Assembly (NCBI GenBank): GCA_000380225.1
Contig: KB904821.1
Location: 4,885,059-4,949,058, forward strand
Direction: 5' to 3'
DNA length: 64,000 nucleotides
From: a filamentous cyanobacterium ESFC-1
GTDB taxonomy: Bacteria; Cyanobacteriota; Cyanobacteriia; Cyanobacteriales; Spirulinaceae
The position numbers were made by a program, and so were the translations under genes. Below are positions 1-8,100 of the stretch, piece after piece; position 1 is the first letter of the stretch, and each line of letters begins with the position of its first letter. The notes beneath the pieces are model-generated. The model had not been told where the DNA came from and ran no database searches. It saw nothing but the letters and a program-made list of their open reading frames with translations.

Positions 1-947
1 GTAAAGGCAGTTTGTAGGGTTTCAAGTTCTTTTTCGCGCTCGTAAAGTTGCTGAGAAAATTCCACGCGATCGCGCCGGATTTCTTGTTCTAACGAAAAGT
101 CACTAATTTTGCCTTGGGTTTGCAGTTGTTGATAACATCGTTCTAAATCTGTCTGCAAACTGACGGCTTTTTGATAGCGATCTTCAGGATTTTTAGCCAT
201 CAGTTTCAAAACGATTTTGCTTAAAACCCAGGGAATACTCGGATCAATTGCTTGTAAAGAAACAGGCTGTTTGGCTAAATGGCAATGAACCCACTCCATC
301 GCATCTTTTGCGGTGAAGGGGAGTCGATTGGTAAATAATTGATAAAGGGTGACACCAAGGGCATAAAAGTCCGTTCGATCGTCAATTTCGCGGTTAATGC
401 GTTGGGTTTGTTCGGGAGAAATATAAGCTAAATTGCCTTCAAGATAGGGGGGTGATGTTAGTCTAGGTTGCTTATTTATACCTTTTTGCCAACGGGCAAT
501 TTCAAAATCAATAATTTTTAATTGTTGCGTTTCAGGGGCATAAATAATATTTTTGGGACTAACATTTTGGTGAATTAAACCAACTTTGTGAACTTGAGCC
601 AAGCTTTGGGCTATACCCATCGCGATCGCGACTTTCTCTAATAGCGAAAACTCTCGTTCCTGTAACCACTGTTCTAAACTTTTGCCCCCAATATCTTCTA
701 AAACTAAAACAACCGTATTTTGATAAAAATGTAGATCGTAAGCTTCAATAATCCCCGTTTGATGGAGAGACGAGAGTAAATTATATTCCTTTTCATAAGA
801 ATTAATTTCAACCGGAGTCGGGTAGTCCCGATTTAACCCCTTCAGAATCACCTTAACGCGATCGCTCTCTCTTTCCCCGCGATAAACCACGGTGCGATCG
901 TTACTATAAATACAGTCAAAAATCCGATATCCCGGAATCGCTATCAT
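1..947 (-). CDS. Ser/Thr multi-kinase, N-terminal kinase domain (3' part outside window)
   Basis: The 315 residues present form a protein-kinase-like domain (about 7-270). They end in a segment with LYEREKE, the usual junction between the kinase domain and an AAA ATPase domain in the large cyanobacterial kinase/ATPase/GAF/histidine-kinase proteins. The probable ATP-binding Lys is K36 (VILKGL) and an alpha-C Glu is present (E47 or E54). The catalytic loop reads HQNVSPKN (126-133), so the HRD aspartate is Asn128, and the DFG motif is DFE (147-149). The domain may therefore be a pseudokinase or weakly active. The start ATG at 947 is the first in frame. The gene runs off the left edge, so the later domains are inferred from family architecture only. 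Confidence 0.8.
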   Translation of the reverse strand, partial: MIAIPGYRIFDCIYSNDRTVVYRGERESDRVKVILKGLNRDYPTPVEINSYEKEYNLLSSLHQTGIIEAYDLHFYQNTVVLVLEDIGGKSLEQWLQEREFSLLEKVAIAMGIAQSLAQVHKVGLIHQNVSPKNIIYAPETQQLKIIDFEIARWQKGINKQPRLTSPPYLEGNLAYISPEQTQRINREIDDRTDFYALGVTLYQLFTNRLPFTAKDAMEWVHCHLAKQPVSLQAIDPSIPWVLSKIVLKLMAKNPEDRYQKAVSLQTDLERCYQQLQTQGKISDFSLEQEIRRDRVEFSQQLYEREKELETLQTAF

Positions 948-1181
948 GAGCTATCGTCCTGTCAACCAATCCCCTCAAGTTTACGTTATCATTCTCCTTG
1001 ATTGATGGGACGCGATCGCTACATTTATTATCAATGAGTTACATCCCCCACTCCTCTCGAACTTACCCTCAGCCCAAGGTGCTGACATTGTTTCTGAAAT
1101 AAAATTCGGGTGTCCTGGGTAGGTACAAATAACAAATAACAAATGACGCGAAAGCCCCATCCGTTGAGGATGGGGATAATC
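948..1181. other. Intergenic spacer with a short heptamer array
   Basis: No gene is seen. Positions about 1126-1147 carry CAAATAA/CAAATGA heptamers of the class scattered through the window, and two HIP1-type sites occur. A short inverted repeat around GCCCCATCCGTTGAGGATGG (about 1154-1173) lies just after the stop of the minus-strand DUF1517 gene and may help end its transcript. Confidence 0.4.
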
Positions 1182-2270
1182 TTACAACTGCATCATCTCG
1201 GTATATTCCGTCAGCATTTCGTCATAGGTTAACGCCTCTGGTTTTTGTTGCGGAGTCCACAAAAGATAGAACGTCATCAAATAATCTGAACGCAAAGATG
1301 CCATCGTTTCTAAAGCCGTTTTTACCTCATCGTGGGAACGTACCGTGTCAAATAACGGCTGATCGTCTGCACTTCCTAACAGCAGCGTCACAACGATATG
1401 TAAACCAGAGTTATCTTCATCCGGTTTCGCGATCGCCCTGGTTTGCAAGTCTCCCCCGACATTAACCAGAGTTTCTTGACTAAATTTACTACGTTCTTGG
1501 AACTGTAGCTTATTAAATTTAGTTTCTGCGTCGGCAATATTGCAAGCTTCCGAACTTGAAGCCCCATGAGTCCAGTATTCCTCATGACGCAGCAGGGTTA
1601 ATGCCGATTCTTGCAGCAGTTGAACCAAGCCCTCGTCGCTGTCGGTGTCTGCGTTGCGACTAATTTGAGAGAGTTCCGTTTGCAAGTTGTCCGCCGGGGC
1701 AATGAGGGCGACTTGTAGCTTGGATATGGTCACAATATCATTATCTCGTTCTCGCGCCGCCGCCGCCACAGCCCCACTGCCTTCCCCTGACATTTTCATG
1801 AATTTATAGACGAACGCAAATATCGCCAGACCGAGTAAACCAAAGATAAATAAACCCACTGCTAAATTTATCCAGGGATTGCCCCCAGAACTACTCGTAC
1901 CGTAGCTAGAACCGCGATTGTCGGGAACAACAATCACCGAATTGCCACCAGAGTTGTTGCGACGACGATAACTGTCGTTGTTGGATGGGCTGGTATTGCG
2001 AGAGGGGCTGGTATTGCGAGAGGGGCTGGTGTTGCGAGAGGGGCTGGTATTGCGAGAAGGGCTGGTATTGCGAGAACCACTCGGAGGAGACGAACGTTTT
2101 TTGAACGAACCCCCTCCACTGCGGCCACCACTTTTTCTCGCGTGGGCTTCGCTATCAAGGGTTAACCATTGGCCCTGTTGCGGGGTGAATTGTTTCACCT
2201 CAACGGTGTTAATTGCTGCGAAAGATAATGCAGTTGCAAGTAAAAGATGATATTTGATTTTGGGTAACAT
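1182..2270 (-). CDS. DUF1517 family membrane protein
   Basis: A 362-residue protein of the DUF1517 family (cyanobacteria and chloroplasts). An N-terminal hydrophobic segment (about 5-21) looks like a signal peptide or anchor. A Gly/Ser/Arg-rich stretch (45-65) follows, then five perfect SRNTSP hexapeptides (66-95), an Asn/Gly-rich linker, and one strong transmembrane helix (about 133-157). The C-terminal DUF1517 domain should lie on the other side of the membrane. I believe plant homologues include FLAP1, which affects non-photochemical quenching, but a function here is not shown by sequence. It stands alone, separated from its neighbours by repeat-rich spacers. Confidence 0.85.
   Translation of the reverse strand: MLPKIKYHLLLATALSFAAINTVEVKQFTPQQGQWLTLDSEAHARKSGGRSGGGSFKKRSSPPSGSRNTSPSRNTSPSRNTSPSRNTSPSRNTSPSNNDSYRRRNNSGGNSVIVVPDNRGSSYGTSSSGGNPWINLAVGLFIFGLLGLAIFAFVYKFMKMSGEGSGAVAAAARERDNDIVTISKLQVALIAPADNLQTELSQISRNADTDSDEGLVQLLQESALTLLRHEEYWTHGASSSEACNIADAETKFNKLQFQERSKFSQETLVNVGGDLQTRAIAKPDEDNSGLHIVVTLLLGSADDQPLFDTVRSHDEVKTALETMASLRSDYLMTFYLLWTPQQKPEALTYDEMLTEYTEMMQL
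1986..2075 (-). repeat. 18-bp tandem repeat inside the DUF1517 gene (5 units)
   Basis: Five near-identical 18-bp units each encode Ser-Arg-Asn-Thr-Ser-Pro. The frame is kept because the unit is a multiple of three, so copy number can vary between strains without breaking the protein. Confidence 0.9.
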
Positions 2271-2436
2271 AACTTTAAATTTGGGGTTGAAGTTTCAGGG
2301 GGTTTAGTGTTGAACCCATCCTGTACAGTTCCCCGATTATCGTTTTTTCTACCCTAACCTTTGAGTCAAACTCTGTCGAATCATATTCTGAGTTCAAAAC
2401 CCTAGTTTTTGGCAAAAATTGGCAGTTTTCACGCCA

Positions 2437-2502
2437 GTAGGGTGGGTTAGGCGGCTAAAACTCATGCTATGACTGCAATCTAGCTCTCCGCCGTAACCCA
2501 CC
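2437..2502. repeat. Dispersed hairpin repeat, copy 1
   Basis: This 66-bp stretch begins GTAGGGTGGGTTAGGCGG and ends CCGCCGTAACCCACC, so its ends can pair into a long stem. A second copy of the same length is at 62095-62160 with about 8 differences. The spacer 2271-2723 holds no gene. It contains this repeat, a MITE-like element at 2599-2726, and a further TGTGTCGCAGCAC motif at about 2512 resembling the MITE end. Confidence 0.75.
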
Positions 2503-2598
2503 GTTTAAGATGTGTCGCAGCACAACTCTTCCCCCTCTCAATTCGGCAGAGATTGGACGGGGAAACCCTGCCCCTACGCGAAAAATTTTGTCAGGCAG

Positions 2599-2726
2599 TA
2601 GTGGCGCGACACACCTTAAATTGTGCGATCGCCAAAACCTAAAATGCCTACATTTCGGTGCGTTACGCTTCGCGCTTCGTCACCCTATCCAAAGCCTCAT
2701 TTTAGCTGTGTCGCGGCACGACACTA
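2599..2726. mobile_element. MITE-like element, copy 1
   Basis: The left end TAGTGGCGCGACACA (2599-2613) is matched in inverted orientation by the right end at 2707-2726, which contains a small insertion. The same ends flank a 124-bp element at 62061-62184. The two share the terminal repeats and the subterminal sequence TCATTTTAGCTGTGTC (in opposite orientation). There is no coding capacity. The right end supplies the stop codon of the minus-strand gene at 2724-3020. Confidence 0.6.
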
Positions 2727-3020
2727 CTCTAAATAGTCCGTTTCCTCGTCACTTCCTTCTAGAATCAAAGTGTCCGAAATCGGATCGCTCGGCAAAGAAT
2801 CATCCAGGATGGGGGAATCGTGGTCGGGAATAATCTCAAACGTCTCATCGTGAGGATTACTCGGACGATCTACCACCAAAAACCGTTGGGAATTAGTCTC
2901 GACTAATCCTACCGTTTGTTGAGCCGCGATCGCCTCTAGAATCTGCATACTTTGGGGCGACTCATCCACAAATTCTTCAGTAGACTGAAGATCGACAACC
3001 GCCTGAGCAAGGGCCGCCAC
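2724..3020 (-). CDS. Downstream (-1 frame) half of a ribbon-helix-helix/coiled-coil protein
   Basis: This 98-residue frame opens at a GTG, but the same frame extends upstream as VDRLSKQ and meets the 3029-3256 gene exactly after its GGA AAG codons. The first 25 residues continue a heptad pattern (VDRLSKQVAALAQAVVDL). The rest is acidic and Ser/Asp-rich with no recognised domain. It is best read as the C-terminal half of one protein of about 167-177 residues, reached by a -1 frameshift, rather than an independent gene. Initiation or reinitiation at the GTG is the alternative. Its stop codon lies in the end of the MITE-like element. Confidence 0.6.
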   Translation of the reverse strand: MAALAQAVVDLQSTEEFVDESPQSMQILEAIAAQQTVGLVETNSQRFLVVDRPSNPHDETFEIIPDHDSPILDDSLPSDPISDTLILEGSDEETDYLE

Positions 3021-3047
3021 TTGCTTGCTCAGGCGATCGACTTTCCC
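3000..3047 (-). promoter_or_regulatory. Candidate programmed -1 ribosomal frameshift signal
   Basis: On the minus strand the heptamer GGGAAAG (3047-3041) is read in the zero frame as G GGA AAG, the X XXY YYZ pattern. I recall the same heptamer from the lambda gpG-T frameshift. After a 5-nt spacer (3040-3036) comes a 12-bp perfect stem: left arm CGCCTGAGCAAG (3035-3024), 12-nt loop, right arm CTTGCTCAGGCG (3011-3000). The zero-frame TGA stop lies in the left arm. Slipping one base back leads directly into the downstream coiled-coil frame. Confidence 0.65.
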
Positions 3048-3256
3048 TCTAATGCCTCGAAACGCTCGCTGGTGATGTTTTCCTCTTGTAACGTCAAAAA
3101 CTCCCGTAAAATCTCATTGAGGGCAAGGGAATCTTTGGTAATCCCCTGACGGCGTTTCCAGACTTCAAACTTGGCGTATAACTCCGGTAAAATATAGCCC
3201 TGAACCTTTGGACGTTGGGTTCCCATAAGCACAAACTCTGAGTAATTCACTTTCAA
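3029..3256 (-). CDS. Small ribbon-helix-helix-like DNA-binding protein (zero-frame product)
   Basis: 75 residues, or 65 if translation starts at the second Met (codon at 3226, before GTQRPKVQGY). The central stretch, with VQGYILPELYAKFEVWKRR followed by DSLALNEILREFL, fits a ribbon-helix-helix fold of the kind seen in small cyanobacterial regulators and plasmid or antitoxin proteins. The C-terminus (EENITSERFEALEGK) begins a coiled coil that stops abruptly at TGA but continues in the -1 frame. DNA binding is inferred from the fold, and the target is unknown. Confidence 0.6.
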   Translation of the reverse strand: MKVNYSEFVLMGTQRPKVQGYILPELYAKFEVWKRRQGITKDSLALNEILREFLTLQEENITSERFEALEGKSIA

Positions 3257-3467
3257 ATTACTGCTCTTGAGGGTCTCAGTCTGGAAATTTCCCTAAAAAG
3301 CGATCGCGAGTTAGAGCAACCGCCTGAGCAGTTAGGACAATAAATCTCTGCCTAAAAAATAAGCCCCTCTCCCGTGGGAAAGGGGTTGGGGTGAGGGCTA
3401 ACAGCAAAAACGCCCTAACTATTGGTGTTTACTGCTACGATCGACCCAGAAATCTCACCCCAGACAA
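3257..3467. repeat. Spacer with an inverted copy of a CCCTCTCC hairpin repeat
   Basis: No gene is seen. Positions 3361-3397 hold an AAGCCCCTCTCC hairpin motif followed by GGGGTTGGGGTGAGGG. The same element recurs in the opposite orientation at 15258-15303, after mntB. It can form a stem and may act as a transcription end for minus-strand genes. Confidence 0.5.
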
Positions 3468-3977
3468 CTAGATATCCGTCTCACTCAACTCGCGAGTTAT
3501 ATGGTCAAACGGGCCATCAACAAAACTGGTATCTTCAATCCCTGACTCCATCGCCAGAATCTTGATTCCCTCTTTCATAATCTGAATCCCGCGTACCGTT
3601 GGTGCAATGGGAACACCCAAGGAATTGTAAGTTTCCCGCAATCCCTGTAACACTCGTTCGTCTAAAACATCATTATCCGCCGCCACCAAAGCATAACTGG
3701 CGTAGCGCAGATAATAATCCATATCTCGCAAACAAGCCGAATAACGCCGAGTGGTGTAAGCATTTCCCCCCGGACGCAGCAATTCGGGAACATCCTCAAA
3801 TAACTGGGTTCCCGCCGTTTTGACAATGGCCGCCGCATTGGCCGTAATCATTGTCGCCACCCTCACTCGGTTATTCCCCGACTCAAAATAAGCCTTGAGG
3901 TCATCCATGGCGTTGCGGTCTAGATAACGACCTGCAACATCGTAGTTTCTAATTAAGCTTGTAATCGCGTCTTTCAT
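3468..3977 (-). CDS. apcF: Allophycocyanin beta-18 subunit (phycobilisome core)
   Basis: This 169-residue phycobiliprotein is full length. The bilin-attachment cysteine is Cys82 in YSACLRDMDYYLRYA, and Asn72 (RPGGNAY) sits where beta-type subunits carry the methylated Asn. The C-terminus, FVDGPFDHITRELSETDI, is the diagnostic longer ending of ApcF rather than the YFDYICSGLS type of ApcB. ApcF is a minor subunit that sits with ApcE in the core cylinders that transfer energy to the photosystems. It is a single gene here, apart from apcABC, as in many cyanobacteria. Confidence 0.93.
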   Translation of the reverse strand: MKDAITSLIRNYDVAGRYLDRNAMDDLKAYFESGNNRVRVATMITANAAAIVKTAGTQLFEDVPELLRPGGNAYTTRRYSACLRDMDYYLRYASYALVAADNDVLDERVLQGLRETYNSLGVPIAPTVRGIQIMKEGIKILAMESGIEDTSFVDGPFDHITRELSETDI

Positions 3978-4238
3978 AAATAAATAGCGCTCTCAAACAA
4001 CAACTGTTTGTGGACTAGGTTTTCGTGTTTGAAGCCCTAGCAATAGCTTTCCTCAACCATCATCCCATAACCCTCGCTCAATCGCCCTTGAATCTTAAAA
4101 AGCAACCTCGCGATCGCGCCTTTTTTGATACATTTCTTCACAAATCCCCCCGCGATCGCGTCTTTTCTGTCACAAATAATACATTTTTCCCGTCGCGATC
4201 GCAGCAAATATTAACAAAAAGCCAAACCCCCGGATTCT

Positions 4239-4280
4239 GTATCACAAGATACAAAAAATCCCTTGCTCTGTCTCTAGGAT
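4239..4280 (+). promoter_or_regulatory. NtcA-activated promoter of glnA
   Basis: A perfect NtcA box GTA-N8-TAC is at 4239-4252. A -10 element TAGGAT (TAN3T form) begins at 4275, 22 bp downstream, which is the canonical spacing for NtcA-activated promoters. Transcription should start near 4287. A GAGG ribosome-binding site is at about 4307-4310, just before the glnA ATG. The rest of the spacer 3978-4238 is HIP1-rich and shows no credible gene. Confidence 0.9.
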
Positions 4281-4318
4281 GATTCGAGATTAGACTAAGC
4301 ATAACCGAGGATTTATTT

Positions 4319-5740
4319 ATGGCGAAGACTCCAGCAGAAGTCTTAAAGATGGTTCAAGATGAAGGCATCGAAATCATCGACTTAAAATTTATTGATATGC
4401 CGGGTATCTGGCAACACTGCTCCTTTTATCAAGATCAAATTGAGGAAGAATCCTTCACCGACGGCGTAGCCTTTGACGGCTCCAGTATTCGCGGTTGGAA
4501 AGCCATCAACGAATCAGATATGTCAATGGTTCCCGATCCTAGCACCGCTTGGATCGATCCTTTTTATAAGGAAAAAACCCTCAGCATGATCTGTAGCATC
4601 AAAGAGCCGCGTACCGGAGAATGGTACAGCCGCGACCCCCGCAGCATCGCCCAAAGAGCCTTAGACTACCTCAACAACAGTGGCATTGGCGATACCGCCT
4701 TCTTCGGGCCCGAAGCCGAATTCTTCATCTTTGACGATGTGCGCTTCGACCAAACCGAAAGCCAAGGCTTCTACTACGTCGATAGCGTCGAAGGTCGCTG
4801 GAACTCCGGTCGCGAAGAAGCAGGGGGCAACCTCGGCTACAAACCCGGCTACAAAGAAGGTTACTTCCCCGTCGCCCCCACCGACACCCTCCAAGACATA
4901 CGCACAGAGATGTTGTTAACGATGGCCAAATGTGGCGTTCCCATCGAAAAACATCACCACGAAGTCGCCACAGGCGGTCAAAACGAACTCGGTATGCGCT
5001 TTGCCACCCTCATCGAAGCCGCCGACAACCAAATGATCTACAAATACGTTGTCAAAAACGTCGCCAAAAAATACGGCAAATCTGCCACCTTCATGCCCAA
5101 ACCCTTGTTTAACGACAACGGTTCCGGGATGCACACCCACCAATCCATCTGGAAAAACGGCGAACCCTTGTTCTGGGGTGACGGTTACGCCAACCTCAGC
5201 CAAATGGCCCTGAACTACATCGGCGGCATTCTCAAACACGCCCCCGCATTACTCGCTTTAACCAACCCCAGCACCAACTCCTACAAGCGGTTAGTTCCGG
5301 GTTTTGAAGCCCCGGTCAACTTGGCTTACTCCCAAGGTAATCGTTCTGCCTCCATTCGTATTCCCCTTTCTGGCCCCAGCCCGAAAGCCAAGCGCCTCGA
5401 ATTCCGTTGTCCCGACGCGACCTGCAACCCCTACTTAGCCTTTGCGGCCATGTTGTGTGCAGGTATCGACGGTATCAAAAACGAAATCGACCCCGGTGAA
5501 GCCCTCGATGTGGATATCTACGACCTCAGCCCCGAAGAACTGAGCAAAATCCCCAGCACCCCCGGTTCTCTCGAAGATGCCCTCGAAGCCCTGCAAAACG
5601 ACCACGCATTCTTAACCGAAGGCGGAGTCTTTACCGAAGACTTCATCAATAACTGGATTTCGTACAAACTCGACACCGAAATCAACCCCATGCGCCTGCG
5701 TCCGCATCCTTACGAGTTCTCCCTCTACTACGACGCATAA
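4319..5740 (+). CDS. glnA: Glutamine synthetase type I
   Basis: 473 residues, the usual GSI length. It makes glutamine from glutamate, ammonia and ATP, the entry step of the GS-GOGAT cycle. Visible signatures are FDGSSIRGW (52-60), the metal-binding [10 protein letters not shown] (130-139), [15 protein letters not shown] (211-225), [10 protein letters not shown] (267-276) and the glutamate-binding NRSASIRIP (341-349). Tyr401 (DIYDLSPEE) occupies the adenylylation position of enterobacteria. Cyanobacteria are instead known to inhibit GS with the small proteins IF7/IF17, and neither gene is in this window. Expression is under NtcA and a strong terminator follows. Confidence 0.97.
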   Translation: MAKTPAEVLKMVQDEGIEIIDLKFIDMPGIWQHCSFYQDQIEEESFTDGVAFDGSSIRGWKAINESDMSMVPDPSTAWIDPFYKEKTLSMICSIKEPRTGEWYSRDPRSIAQRALDYLNNSGIGDTAFFGPEAEFFIFDDVRFDQTESQGFYYVDSVEGRWNSGREEAGGNLGYKPGYKEGYFPVAPTDTLQDIRTEMLLTMAKCGVPIEKHHHEVATGGQNELGMRFATLIEAADNQMIYKYVVKNVAKKYGKSATFMPKPLFNDNGSGMHTHQSIWKNGEPLFWGDGYANLSQMALNYIGGILKHAPALLALTNPSTNSYKRLVPGFEAPVNLAYSQGNRSASIRIPLSGPSPKAKRLEFRCPDATCNPYLAFAAMLCAGIDGIKNEIDPGEALDVDIYDLSPEELSKIPSTPGSLEDALEALQNDHAFLTEGGVFTEDFINNWISYKLDTEINPMRLRPHPYEFSLYYDA

Positions 5741-5772
5741 AGTCGGTCAGATTCCTGACGACTACCTGAATC

Positions 5773-5812
5773 AAAAAAAGCGCTGCTACTTGAGGGGAGT
5801 AGCGCTTTTTTT
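5773..5812 (+). terminator. Rho-independent terminator of glnA
   Basis: A-rich stem AAAAAAGCGCT, with a bulged CTAC, pairs with GTAGCGCTTTTTT across a TTGAGGGGA loop and ends in a T run. It can work in both directions. Confidence 0.9.
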
Positions 5813-5917
5813 GCACTTCTTTTTCTCACAATCGCTATAATTTATCTTTAACCAACTTAATAAAACGCAACAAATTTTAATGTCGTAGACAGCGTTGTAT
5901 TTCTGACTTTTGTTCTC

Positions 5918-7015
5918 ATGCAATTTACACCCCAACTCGATTCTATTTTCCCCTTTGCCGAAGAAATCGGCAAAACCACCTACCAAGCCTTGCAGCAAGT
6001 CAAAGGGATTTGTAGCCTTGCCCATAAAACCGCCAGCACCGAATTAACCAAGCTGGCGACACCGCCTTCTCCCAAACCCCTGAATCCCTTACCCCAGGAG
6101 ATGTTGTTCAAAATTCAAAAAATGAATAACGACATCCTGGAAACAGATTGGGAAGACGCGCAAAAAGGCTACTATCCCCATAGCGTCTTGTTTGAAAACG
6201 ATTTGCCCGACGTTTTAGTGAACTATTCGCAAATTTGGCTGGATATGCCGAAAATCTGGCAACGCTTGCGCGATAAAAAATACCAAGACTTCGACCAAAC
6301 CATCGACCGCGAAGGCTATCCCAGCTACTATCTGCAAAACTTCCACCATCAAACCAACGGCTACCTCAGCGACCAATCGGCAGACTTATACGACTTGCAG
6401 GTTGAAATCGTCTTTAACGGTTCAGCCAATGCCATGCGGCGCAGAATTATCCCTCCTCTCAAACAGGGTTTAGAGGTATTTAGCGATGTAGCGCCCCAAC
6501 AAACCCGCATTTTAGATATTGCTTGCGGTACCGGGATGGCTTTACGCAACCTCCGGGCTGCTTTCCCCAAAGCCTCCTTGTTTGGTACAGACTTGTCTCC
6601 GGCTTATTTACGCAAAGCCAACCAAATCTTATCTGCCATTCCTGGAACTCTGCCCCAACTCCTACAAGCCAACGCCGAGGAGTTGCCTTACTCGGATGGT
6701 TATTTTCACGGGACAAGCTGCGTCTTTTTGTTCCATGAGTTGCCCCCTCAAGCCCGTCAAGCGGTGATTAACGAAGCTTTCCGAGTCACGAAGCCCGGCG
6801 GCACTTTCGTCATCTGCGACTCGATTCAGGCGTTCGAGTACCCAGATTTTGAGCCGATTATGGAAAACTTCCCGACGATGTTCCATGAGCCGTATTATCG
6901 TCACTATGTCACCGATGACCTCAACGAGCGTTTAGAAACGGCAGGCTTTGACAATATTGAGACGCAAAATCACTTTATGAGCAAGTATTGGATTGCGCGT
7001 AAGCCTGTGGGTTAG
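5918..7015 (+). CDS. Class I SAM-dependent methyltransferase
   Basis: 365 residues. The C-terminal half (about 195-350) is a methyltransferase fold: motif I ILDIACGTGMALRNL, an acidic residue after the next strand (LFGTDLSP), and a motif-IV-like stretch GTSCVFLFHELPP, followed by RVTKPGGTFVICDS. This arrangement is like the UbiE/Methyltransf_11 group. The N-terminal 190 residues have no recognised domain but include WEDAQKGYYP and a YQDFDQTIDREGYPSYYLQNFHH-type stretch shared with cyanobacterial relatives. The substrate cannot be told. It lies alone between two terminators. Confidence 0.8.
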   Translation: MQFTPQLDSIFPFAEEIGKTTYQALQQVKGICSLAHKTASTELTKLATPPSPKPLNPLPQEMLFKIQKMNNDILETDWEDAQKGYYPHSVLFENDLPDVLVNYSQIWLDMPKIWQRLRDKKYQDFDQTIDREGYPSYYLQNFHHQTNGYLSDQSADLYDLQVEIVFNGSANAMRRRIIPPLKQGLEVFSDVAPQQTRILDIACGTGMALRNLRAAFPKASLFGTDLSPAYLRKANQILSAIPGTLPQLLQANAEELPYSDGYFHGTSCVFLFHELPPQARQAVINEAFRVTKPGGTFVICDSIQAFEYPDFEPIMENFPTMFHEPYYRHYVTDDLNERLETAGFDNIETQNHFMSKYWIARKPVG

Positions 7016-7116
7016 TCCTTTGTTCTTTGTCCTTGGTCATTGGTGAATGAATGATTAACCGCGTAGGGTGCGTTGATAACGCACCTTACAATGGTCTTAA
7101 TTTAAGATTACAACGA

Positions 7117-7150
7117 CAAAACCCTGGTTTTTCGGAAAAACCGGGGTTTT
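7117..7150. terminator. CCGGGG-type terminator hairpin
   Basis: AAAACCCTGGTTTTTC pairs with GAAAAACCGGGGTTTT. It is the first of several similar hairpins (8907-8940, 29492-29525, 47533-47565), a recurring terminator design in this genome. Confidence 0.8.
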
Positions 7151-7166
7151 AATTTATAGATTGTTC

Positions 7167-7343
7167 TTGACAACTCCCCGTCCTTAAGGAGCGGGGATTC
7201 TCGCTTCATTGGGAGAGTCTAGCTGATACCGAAGCATTAGCCCCGATCTCTTTACCCTCGACGAGCATTGTTCCGATCTGCCCGACCGTACTTAGTTGAC
7301 AGTTTAGCACAAAGCCGTCCTTTAAGGACGGGGCTTTAGACCC
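7167..7343 (+). mobile_element. Non-autonomous IS200/IS605-like remnant, copy A
   Basis: The left end TTGACAACTCCCCG with a CCCCG...CGGGG hairpin and GATTCTCGCTTCAT, and the right end with an AGCCGTCC...GGACGGGGCT hairpin and TTAGACCC, flank about 100 bp without a gene. A related longer copy in reverse orientation is at 41288-41570 and a shorter one at 57331-57474. Subterminal hairpins without terminal inverted repeats suggest the IS200/IS605 class with transposase and tnpB lost. The family assignment is inference. Confidence 0.55.
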
Positions 7344-7357
7344 AGGATTTTTGGTAA

Positions 7358-8047
7358 ATGAAGTGCGAGACGGTGAAGCTAATGGTTGAACACTCAAAAC
7401 TGTTATTTTTACAATCAATGATGCCAATTTTTTCTAAAACAACGCGAAGTATGGCTTTATGGGGATTACTCGCGATCGCGTCTCCGGTAGTATTAGGGAC
7501 AACACCTTTCCCTGCTACAGCCCAAATGCAGCCAGCAGAGATGGAAACCGAAGACTGGGAAACCTTTGTGTCTGAAGCGGGCGGTTTTAGTGCGGCTTTC
7601 CCGGGAACTCCCACCGAAACCATCGAAGAAGCCAGTCTGGAGGAGGGGGAGAATCCCGGTGAAACGATAACGAACATGGGGGATGCGGGGGAAGTATCCC
7701 TGGAACGGGAAGACCCAGACTCAGGCTATTTTGTAGCGTATCAGAATCTTCCAATCGTTGAAGCGATGAGGCTGTTTATGCCTGAAGAAGAAATTACAGC
7801 AGAGATGCTAACTGCGGCTCGCGATGGTATGGTTCAAGATAATGAACTTTTGAGCGAACGGGATATTGAACTTGACGGTTATCAAGGCAAAGAACTCGAA
7901 ATGCAAATACCCGAAGGTTATGTAAAAGCTCGAATTTACTGGGTTAATAGTCGCGTATACATTGTGATTGGAGGTGCGCCAACACAAGAGGGGGCGATAT
8001 CCGGTGAAATTGACCGTTTTTTGGATTCTTTTACGCTGCTAGAGTAA
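7358..8047 (+). CDS. Secreted or lipid-associated protein of unknown function, copy 1 of a tandem pair
   Basis: 229 residues from the first ATG. A start at 7382 or the ATG pair at 7415-7420 is as likely, because the hydrophobic signal (MALWGLLAIASPVVLGTTP, cleavage near ATAQ) begins soon after. The mature part opens with WETFVSEAGGFSAAFPGTPTE and ends DRFLDSFTLLE. This resembles a widespread cyanobacterial/planctomycete unknown family with a GxFSxxMPGxP opening and FLDSF ending, so it should be periplasmic. It has a close paralogue immediately downstream, including the 40 bp before the start, so the pair arose by recent tandem duplication. Confidence 0.7.
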   Translation: MKCETVKLMVEHSKLLFLQSMMPIFSKTTRSMALWGLLAIASPVVLGTTPFPATAQMQPAEMETEDWETFVSEAGGFSAAFPGTPTETIEEASLEEGENPGETITNMGDAGEVSLEREDPDSGYFVAYQNLPIVEAMRLFMPEEEITAEMLTAARDGMVQDNELLSERDIELDGYQGKELEMQIPEGYVKARIYWVNSRVYIVIGGAPTQEGAISGEIDRFLDSFTLLE

Positions 8048-8100
8048 TTTATTAGCCTAAAAATCACTAATTTTGGCTCATCTTAACTCCTCTCCCCCGG

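Noticed and set aside
4025..4282. 85-codon plus-strand ORF upstream of glnA
   Set aside because: It is made largely of HIP1 octamers, covers the NtcA box and promoter, and its translation is not protein-like.
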